Origin: Glycine soja
Lineage: Eukaryota; Streptophyta; Magnoliopsida; Fabales; Fabaceae
DNA length: 64,000 nt
NCBI RefSeq assembly: GCF_004193775.1
Contig: NC_041016.1
Span: 35,817,366-35,881,365 of the forward strand
Direction of reading: 5' to 3'
The position numbers and the translations under genes were made by a program. Of the stretch, positions 56,986 through 64,000 are shown one piece after another (position 1 is the stretch's first letter; each line of letters opens with the position of its first letter). The notes beneath the pieces were generated by a model. The model worked only from the letters and a program-made list of their open reading frames with translations. It was not told the origin of the DNA and searched no databases.

Positions 56986-58497
56986 ATCATCATTCATCTA
57001 GTGTTAATGTGAGGGTACTAGTCATAAGGACCCTCTATCTAGAATCTTAGATGAGTTGAGTTCCCTCAAGTTATGGAAAGAAAAATTAGAAAGAAAAGAA
57101 AAAGGAAAAGAGAAGGTAGAAATAAATCAAGATGAGAGGAAATAAATAAGGGAAGAAGAAAGAAAGAAAATACTAAAAGAGTTAAGAAAAGAAAAACATG
57201 CCTCCTATAGTAGTCATGACTCTTGCAAGAGCCTAAGTGAAGAACTTCATGACTATTATGAAGGAAGGAATAGGTCACATCTTAGACCTCACTCCCATAG
57301 GAGAGAAAAGGAAAAAAAGCCTCAAGAGGCTAACATTAATCTCTCATACTTCCATGGGAAGGACAATGTAGAGGCTTACTTAGATTGGAAAATAAGGGTA
57401 GAGCAACAACTTAAAAGGAAGTCTACTTCAAAATCCTATGGATCTCACTCATATCCAAAGAAAGACCAAGGTCAAGGCATCTTAGTGGAGACACCTTCTA
57501 AGCCCAAAGATGATAAAAGGAAGACAATAGAAAAGCAACCCCTTAAGGCTAGTATGCAAGGGAAGACTAGCTCTATAAAGTGCATTAAATGTCTTGGAAG
57601 AGAACACATTACTTCTCAATGCCCTACCAAGAAAACCATGATTATGATGGGCCAAGACATTTATAGTAGCCAAGATGAGGCTAATACTTCACCTTCCTCT
57701 AGTGAAAGTGAAGAACCAAAAGGGGAAGAATCTAGTGAAGAAATCTACCCCCAAGAAAAAGGACAACCTTTAATGGTTAAGGAGGAGTGTAAAGAGGTAA
57801 GTGTCTCCTCCAAAAGCTTAGCTAAGAAGGAAAGTCATTTAGCAATAAAGACAAAAATTAAAGAAACTTCCCCTCTTAGACAACCTCCACATCTTCTCCT
57901 TTGTAAAAATTCACTTGTTAGCATTGCCACACCTCTTGGGCTTGAGGTTATTCCTCAAGTAAAGAAGTTGTTGGATGACGGTTTGGTTCATAAGAGGTTA
58001 AATCCTTGTGCTTTGTTGGTGCCCAAAATAGGTATTATTAGGCACCAAATCCCTAAAATAAGTGATATGATGAATGTGTTGAGTGTTGCAACCCTCTTTT
58101 GCAAAATCACTCATGCACCCAGCATCTTTGTGATTCATGTATATATGGACTCATTAGGTAGGTTTGTTCTTATTTTTGGTTTTAATTCAAACCTAGGTGC
58201 TCATATGGGACACCTTAGGTTTGTCGTACTTTTTTGTAGGAATAATCAACATGGAAATACAGAAAAAGGTACGTTTTATTGCATTACTTTCCTTAATTTT
58301 TTAAATAGTGATCAAGGGATTCCCATGGACCCTAAGAGAATAAAGGTCTTTCCTGATTGGCCCACTCCACCAAGTATAAGGAAAATCTAGGGCTGCCATG
58401 ACTTAACAAACTTTTACAAAAGGTCTGTACCATATTTTTCTATACTTGTAGCACCACTCATTGAGTTGGTGAGGAACCATGTTCCCTCATGGGAAGA
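56986..58497 (+). pseudogene. E3 gag zinc-knuckle fused to eroded reverse transcriptase
   Basis: The gag start is split by the family C solo LTR, and the N-terminal part has small deletions. From 57485 one frame runs to a stop at 58390: zinc knuckle C-I-K-C-L-G-R-E-H-I-T-S-Q-C (about 57580-57622), an acidic linker, then L-L-D-D-G-L-V-H-K, L-N-P-C-A-L-L-V-P, M-M-N-V-L-S-V and G-H-L-R-F up to P-T-P-P-S-I-R-K-I. The gag core and protease are missing as in E1, and the catalytic reverse-transcriptase motif is replaced by F-G-F-N-S-N-L. The tail 58391-58497 continues the same region and is interrupted by a family B solo LTR. Confidence 0.78.
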
Positions 58498-60153
58498 TGT
58501 TAAATCAAATGGCCTAAGAATAATTAAGAAGGGGGGGTTGAATTAATTATTCCTAAACCTTTACTAATTAAAAATTTACTCTTCTAAGGCTTTTACTATG
58601 TTGTTAAGAGAATAAGGAGTAGAAGAGAAACTTAACCAAAAGTAAAAGCGGAAATTAAAATGCACAACAAAAAGTAAAAGAGTAGGGAAGAAGGAGACAA
58701 ACACACAAGTGTTTTTATATTGGTTCGGCAACAACCCGAGCCTACATACAGTCCCCAAGCGACCTGCGGTCCTTGAGATTTCTTTCAACCTTGTAAAAAT
58801 CCTTTTACAAGCAAAGATCCACAAGGGATGTACCCTCCCTTGTTCTCTTTGAACCTAGTGGATGTATCCTCCACTAGAACTGATCCATAAGAGATGTACC
58901 CTCTCTTGTTCTCAGTCAACAACCCAAGTAGATGTACCCTCTACTTGTACCACAAAGGATGTACCCTCCAATGTGTTAAGACAAAGATCTCAGGCGGTTA
59001 AACCTTTGATACTTTGTGAATGGGGATAGAAAAGAATTCTCAGGCGGTTAGTCCTTTGAAAACTTTTGTATAAAGGAAAGGGAAGAATCAAAAGAATTCT
59101 CAGACTATGTCGTTTTGAATTTTTTGACAAGGGAGAAGGGAGACACAAAAGAATTCAGGCGGTTAGTCATTTGTTCTTTTGGAAAAGGGAGAAGAGAGAC
59201 ACAAAAAGAATTCAGGCGGTTAGTCCTTGGCTAATTCTTTTTGGCAAAGGGAGAAGAGATGAAAAGAATAAATAGCACAAGTGTTTAGAAAACCAGAAAA
59301 CTTTGAAAAGCTTTTGGCACAAAGAAGAAGAAGAAGTTCAAAGAGATTCAAGGCTTGTAAAGGATTATATTAGATTGATTGGATTGATATAAAATGCAAA
59401 ACAAAGCCTTACTTTTATAGACTCTTCATGTCTAGTCAAGAGGACCATTTAGAAGAGTTATGACTTTTAGAAAAACTTAAAACCAATTTGAAAAAGTCAA
59501 AAACTATTTGAAGAGTTACATCTTTTGATTTATTCAGAAACAATCACTGTTAATCGATTACCAAATCAGTGTAATCAATTACACAAGGCTTTTATGTGAA
59601 AGGATGTGACTTTTCACATTTGAATTTGAATTTCAACGTTCAAAGGCACTGGTAATCGATTACCAAAACATTGTAATCGATTACAACCTTTTTGAAATCA
59701 ATTGGACCGTTGTAAATTCATTTGAAAACCTTTTCAAATTCATTTTTCTACTGGTAATCGATTACAACAATCTGGTAATCGATTACCAGAGAGTAAAAAC
59801 TCTTTGGTAAACATGTTTTGAGAAAAATCCATGTGCTACTCAGTTTTTGAAAAACATTTTCATACTTATCTTGATTAAGTCTTCTCTTGATTCTTGAATC
59901 TTGAATATTGATTAAGTCTTCTCATGATTCTTGAATCTTGTGTCTTGAATCTTGATCTTGATTCTTGGAAGCTTGATCCTTGAATCTTGAAGTGTTCTTG
60001 ATTCTATCTTGAACATCTTGAACTCATTCTTTCTTGATTCTATCTTTCTTGAACTCATTCTTTGATTGACCTTTGAGCTTTTTGTCATCACCTTTGTTAT
60101 CATCAAAACATCTTTGAATCATTCTTGATTCATCATGAAGCTTTGCTTCTACA
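58498..60153 (-). mobile_element. Solo LTR, family B, minus orientation, TSD GAAGA/AAAGA
   Basis: Sense orientation TGTAGAAGCAAAGCTTCATG (60153 downward) to TTTGATTTAACA. Flanks are GAAGA (58493-58497) and AAAGA (60154-60158). The uninterrupted E1 copy reads GGAAGATGCCCAGG, so the right copy changed G to A. It carries several TAATCGATTA palindromes (59555-59780), one decayed to TAATCAATTA. Confidence 0.9.
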
Positions 60154-60265
60154 AAAGATGCCCAGGAAAGAGGTTTTCAGACCTTACCCTACTTGAACAT
60201 ACCCAACACCACTAATATATATATTTTTATTTTTTTTTACAGGTGTTGAGGGAAGGAGCCCAAAG

Positions 60266-61170
60266 TGATGGAAGCTTGCTTGTGGGGCTTCTATGGAGGC
60301 TGGATCTTTGAGCTTCTATGAGGTCCTTCAATGGTGATTTTCCACCATGGAGATGCAGCGAAAGACAAAGGAGAATAGGTGAGAGGAGGCGCCATCCACT
60401 AGGGAATAAGCCTTGGAAGAAGGAGCTTCACCACCAAGATGAGCCTTGGATAAGAAGCTTGGAGAGGATGCTTCAATGGAGGAAAAGAAAGAGGGAGAGA
60501 AAGAGAGAGGGGGGAGCACGAAATTGAAGGAAGAAAAAGGGAGAGAAGTTGAAGTTTGAGTTGTCTCACAAGACTCTCATTCATCAAAGTTACAACAAGT
60601 GTTACACATGTTTCTATTTATAGACTAGGTAGCTTCCTTGAGAAGTTTTCTTGAGAAAACTTCCTTGAGAAGCTTCTTTGAGAAAACTTCCTTGAGAAGC
60701 TAGAGATTAGCTACACACACCCCTCTAATAACTAAGCTCACCTCCTTGAGAAGCTTCCTTGAAAAGATTCCTAAAGAAGCTAGAGCTTAGCTACACACAC
60801 CTCTCTAATAGCTAATCTCACCTCCTTGAGATGAGAAGCTAGAACTTAGCTACACACCCCCTATAATAGCTAAGCTCACCCCCATGACAAAATACATGAA
60901 AATACAAAAAAAGTCCCTACTACAAAGACTACTCAAAATGCCTCGAAATACAAGGGTAAAACCCTATACTACTAGAATGGCCAAAATACAAGGCCTAAAT
61001 GAAGGAAAAAACCTATTCTAATATTTACAAAGATAAGCGGGCTCATACTTAGCCCATGGGATCAAAATATACCCTAAGGCTCATGAGAACCTTAGGGCCT
61101 TCCCTTGGATCTCTGGCCTAATCTACTTGGAGTCTTCTATCCAATGCCCTTGCGGGGTAGGATTGAATCA
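60266..61170 (-). mobile_element. Solo LTR, family D, minus orientation, TSD CAAAG
   Basis: It starts TGATGGAAGCTTGCTTGTGG and ends GGGTAGGATTGAATCA on the plus strand. CAAAG is at 60261-60265 and 61171-61175. It inserted just upstream of E3's purine tract, so a family D LTR lies inside a family D element in opposite orientation. Confidence 0.93.
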
Positions 61171-61224
61171 CAAAGTATCAAGAACCTCGGGATTTGAGGT
61201 CAAATCCTTTCCAAGGGGAGGGGA

Positions 61225-62143
61225 TGATACAATCCTATCCTCCAAGGGTATTGGATAGAAGACTTCAAGAGGATTGTGCTAGAGTTGCTAAAGAAGGCCC
61301 TAGGGTTCTCATGAACCTTAGGGTAGATTTCTGAGCCCATGAGTCAAGGTTTGGTCCTCTCTTCTTTGTAAATATTAGAATAGGTTTTTCCTTCTTTTAG
61401 GCCTTGTATTTTGGTCATTCTAGTAGTATAGGATTTTAGTCTTTAATTTCATGGCATTTTGAGTAGTCTTTGATAGTAGGGACTTTTTCGTATTTTCATG
61501 TATTTTGGCATAGGGGTGAGCTTGGCTATTATAGGGGGTATGTGTAGCTAAGATATAGCTTCTCATCTAAAGGAAGTGAGATTAGCTATTAGAGGGGTGT
61601 GTGTAGCTAGCTAAGCTCTAGCTTCTCTAAGAATCTTCTCAACGAAGCTTCTCAAGGAGGTGAACTTAATTATTAGAGGGGTGTGTGTAGCTAAGCTCTA
61701 GCTTCTTCTCAAAGAAGCTTCTCAAGGAAGTTTCTCAAGGAAGCTTCTCAAGGAAGTTTCTCAAGGAAGCTTCTCAAGGAAGCTACCTAGGCTATAAATA
61801 GAAACATATGTAACACTTGTTGTAACTTTGCTGAATGAGAGTCTTGTGAGACACGCTTCAAAGTTCAACTTCTCTCTCTTTTCCTCCTTCAATTCTATGC
61901 TCCCCTCTCTCTCTCTCTTTCTTTTCCTCCATTGAAGCTTCCTCTTTAAGCTTCTTATTCAAGGCACTCTCTTGGTGGTGAAACTCCTTCTTCCATGGCT
62001 TATTCCCTAGTGGATGACGTCTCCTCTCACCTCTTCTTCTTTATCTTCTGCTGCATCTCCATGGTGAAAAATCGTCATTGAAGGACCTTATTGAAGCTCA
62101 AAGATCCAGCCTCCATAGAAGTTTCACAAGCAAGCTTCCATCG
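61225..62143 (+). repeat. 3' LTR of E3 (family D)
   Basis: Follows the purine tract CCAAGGGGAGGGGA. It starts TGATACAATCCTATCCTCCA and ends GCTTCCATCG, where the final CA is mutated to CG. A TATA box lies in GGCTATAAATAGAAAC near 61792. Confidence 0.9.
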
Positions 62144-63252
62144 AATATAATGAGTGACAAAGTTTTCCTCTAATTATTTAACATAATTACATATTAAGAC
62201 ACGAATTTAAGATCACCGACTAGTCACTATAATCTTATGCCTGTTAATCAACACAATCAGTGGTAATATGTCGTTTCTTTCATATTAAACATAATGTTAA
62301 TTGATATTGTGTCGTAATTGAAATTTAAGAATTTTAAATTTATAAATATTAAAAGATTTGACATTAAAATCAAGATCATTTAGAATTTATTAAAGTCAAG
62401 AGTTGAAGAAAGTTTGTTCAGTTTAATTTTACTGATTTTATTCATTCATCCTTTAATTGTTTTGGTTTGAAATTTAAGTCTAATGCAATACAATCTAATT
62501 TAGTATGGTAAAATACAAATTTATGAATTTTAAAATTATAAATATGGAAAGACATTACATCTATAGGACTTAGAATTGATAAAAGTCAACAATTGAAGAA
62601 AATTTGAATTTGACTCAACTATTGTTATTTATTATTACTTCTTTATTTATTATTTGTAAATAATTCTGAAAAATAAATTCAAACTATTAATATTGGCACA
62701 AAATAGAAGTTAATTTGGATGTAATAAATTGCAATATAATTTTATGTGTATTGAAAGTGAAAACCTTTAAAAAATATAAAAATTGTTAGTTTAAATTATA
62801 AATAAAGTTAATATTGAATTTCTAAGTTGGTTTGGAAAAATCGGTTATAAAAACATAACTTAATCTAACAAATTATTATTTTTAAATTTTAAATTTGTGT
62901 TTTTTATTTTGTAGAACTTGCGTTAGAGAAATACTACTAATATGCTTAACAAGAAAAAAAATATAAAATTTACTTTTCTCTTACGCCTTCAAAATCAAAA
63001 TTTTGAGTGAATTTAAGAAAGTTCACAGTATCTATCTTATGGGACTCAACATTTATTGTGGTCAAAGTATGGCAAGGGAAAATTGTAAACACATTAAATA
63101 GAGAAATTGATCTCATTGATTGTCAAAGGTGACCAAAGATAAATATATTAGGATGTCCCATCTGATGGTCTAAATTAGTGGACCGTTAAGAATGAGAAAT
63201 CGACTACATGGTACTTCATTTGAATGACAATATGACGCAACTTATGTTATTC
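62144..63252. other. AT-rich intergenic region and gene upstream sequence
   Basis: No transposon or coding frame seen. Two diverged copies of a roughly 125-bp segment lie at 62319-62451 and 62511-62637 ('gaattttaaa(a/t)tta(c/t)aaatat...aaagtcaa(c/g)a(g/a)ttgaagaaa'). Confidence 0.5.
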
Positions 63253-63263
63253 TATATATAATA
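63253..63263 (+). promoter_or_regulatory. TATA box of the RING-H2 gene
   Basis: TATATATAATA, about 73 bp upstream of the ATG. This spacing leaves a short 5' untranslated region of some 40-50 bases. Confidence 0.6.
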
Positions 63264-63335
63264 GGACTTTAATCCATTGTAGTATCATCAATCTTTTCAT
63301 TTTCTACGTATTTGTATATTTTTGTTTGTGTGATC

Positions 63336-63824
63336 ATGTCTACTCCAGCAAGAACTGCCATTAACCAAGAATCATCTGAATTTTCAGTACCACAAGTTTC
63401 GGCTTTGAATCCACGAGGCGAGGAGATGCGAGGGTTAATTGTAGACAATGCTTTTGATTCTATGAATTTGGGACACAACAATGCGGATATCATTGATTTC
63501 ATAGAGTCGTTACTTGAAGAAGATACTTATTTCACAGGGTTAGGTCACAATGTCAACACGAATAATAATGGTGGAGTTTCAAGAGTAGTGCAACCTGCAA
63601 ATCAAGACTTTATTCAAAATCTTGAAAGGGTTACAATTCAAGAAATAAGGATGGAGCAATCATCAGATTTTATGTGTTCCATATGTCGTGAGGAATTTTC
63701 AGTTGGGTCAGTAACAATACGCCTGCCCCACCCTTGCTCTCATTTCTTTCATGAACACTGTATTATAAGGTGGTTCAACAGGAATAATACATGTCCTCTA
63801 TGTCGTAGGACTATCTATCTATAG
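63336..63824 (+). CDS. Small RING-H2 zinc-finger protein, probable E3 ubiquitin ligase
   Basis: 162 residues from ATG 63336 (A at -3) to TAG 63824. An upstream in-frame extension begins only with TTG and is not used as a start. The C-terminal RING-H2 domain has C114, C117, C134, H136, H139, C142, C153 and C156, with C-P-L-C closing the domain and W146 in the usual place. Such domains bind two zinc ions and recruit an E2 enzyme to ubiquitinate substrates. The N-terminal 110 residues are acidic and polar, with no signal peptide or membrane segment, so a soluble nuclear or cytosolic protein is likely. No introns are needed. All eight ligands are intact and there is no frame damage, unlike everything else in the window. 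Substrate unknown. Confidence 0.88.
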   Translation: MSTPARTAINQESSEFSVPQVSALNPRGEEMRGLIVDNAFDSMNLGHNNADIIDFIESLLEEDTYFTGLGHNVNTNNNGGVSRVVQPANQDFIQNLERVTIQEIRMEQSSDFMCSICREEFSVGSVTIRLPHPCSHFFHEHCIIRWFNRNNTCPLCRRTIYL

Positions 63825-63952
63825 AATTTTTTTAGTATTATATTTTGCTTATTCATACATCTTGTATTAAAATGTGTGTACCTTTCAAATTCTAGTTTTG
63901 CATTTGTTATTTACATACACAACTCCAACAATTGATGTTAAGCTGTTAGTGG

Positions 63953-63958
63953 AATAAA
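63953..63958 (+). terminator. Poly(A) signal of the RING-H2 gene
   Basis: AATAAA about 130 bp past the stop codon, followed by T/G-rich sequence ('ttgtagttttgtgtttgg'), the usual plant 3' end arrangement. Confidence 0.6.
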
Positions 63959-64000
63959 TGATATCACAAATTCATCTTGTAGTTTTGTGTTTGGAGTTTA

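Larger units (their letters stand above)
31228..62143 (+). mobile_element. Element E3: outermost non-autonomous LTR retrotransposon (family D), heavily interrupted
   Basis: The 5' LTR is 31228-32070, missing about its first 37 bases. The binding site TGGTAATTAGAGC is at 32073-32085. Interior pieces are 32086-33569, 53916-54189, 55795-55935, 56981-58497, 60154-60265 and 61171-61224, and the 3' LTR is 61225-62143. When the insertions are ignored, the pieces read in the same order as E1. The interior holds a gag zinc-knuckle and reverse-transcriptase fusion lacking gag core and protease. E3 is the host of A, an F solo LTR, C and B solo LTRs, and a D solo LTR. Confidence 0.88.

Noticed and set aside
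63312..63335. Eight-residue N-terminal extension of the RING protein
   Set aside because: It would need TTG as the start codon; the first ATG, with A at -3, is at 63336.
1..64000. tRNA, rRNA or other structural RNA genes
   Set aside because: No cloverleaf with A/B boxes, rRNA segment or snRNA signature was noticed; primer-binding sites resemble a tRNA end only over 12-13 bases.

Overview
The window is plant nuclear DNA. It is AT-rich, has no bacterial-style operons, and is almost entirely nested transposable elements. The repeat families look to me like soybean or a close relative (Glycine): LTRs carrying GGTAATCGATTACC palindromes, LTRs reading TGATGCAATCC...GCTTCCATCA, and LTRs reading TGTCATACCC...GTTGCGACA on their own sense strand. 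That species call is recognition from memory, not a database match. The setting resembles pericentromeric heterochromatin, with one probable intact gene at the right edge.

Left part (1-16.4 kb). Broken gene and DNA-transposon remnants carry solo LTRs: a pentatricopeptide-repeat (PPR) gene remnant (minus, 1-290), a 0.6 kb direct duplication (537-1163 and 3381-3978), a hAT transposon remnant (5.4-7.9 kb), a CACTA (En/Spm) remnant on the minus strand (8.0-13.1 kb), and a Pumilio-type RNA-binding pseudogene with introns (15.04-15.88 kb). Five solo LTRs sit here, at 1376-2816, 4009-4905, 9162-10788, 10937-11909 and 13134-14295. Each is flanked by a 5-bp target duplication (TSD) readable in the sequence (one TSD has a mismatch).

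Middle and right (16.45-62.14 kb). This is one stack of retrotransposons. The outermost layer is E3, a Ty3/gypsy-type element (5' LTR from 31228, 3' LTR 61225-62143). E2 (16453-31227) appears to lie in E3's 5' LTR. E2's own 5' LTR holds a complete element E1 (16600-22032, TSD TTTAG), and its 3' LTR holds a truncated F-family LTR (28956-31030). E3's interior holds a Ty1/copia element A (33570-53915, TSD GTAAT). A's 5' LTR holds a 12.4 kb minus-strand Ogre-like element F (33869-46249, TSD CCAGT), which itself contains a solo LTR (41235-42206, TSD TCCTA). A's 3' LTR holds another solo LTR (51740-53374, TSD ACAAA). Four more solo LTRs interrupt E3 at 54190-55794, 55936-56980, 58498-60153 and 60266-61170. 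Insertion order therefore follows from the sequence alone.

Coding content. All retroelement and transposase frames are broken. E1, E2 and E3 share the same eroded reverse transcriptase lacking its catalytic aspartates; E1 and E3 also share a deletion of the gag core and protease, so they look like a non-autonomous family. Element A keeps integrase, reverse transcriptase and RNase H motifs but has lost gag. Element F keeps a decayed gag and has no recognisable pol; its interior holds unusual arrays, including about 28 tandem 24-bp units that each form a hairpin with compensated stem changes. Past the stack, 63336-63824 encodes a 162-residue RING-H2 protein with a TATA box and a poly(A) signal, probably the only functional protein gene here.
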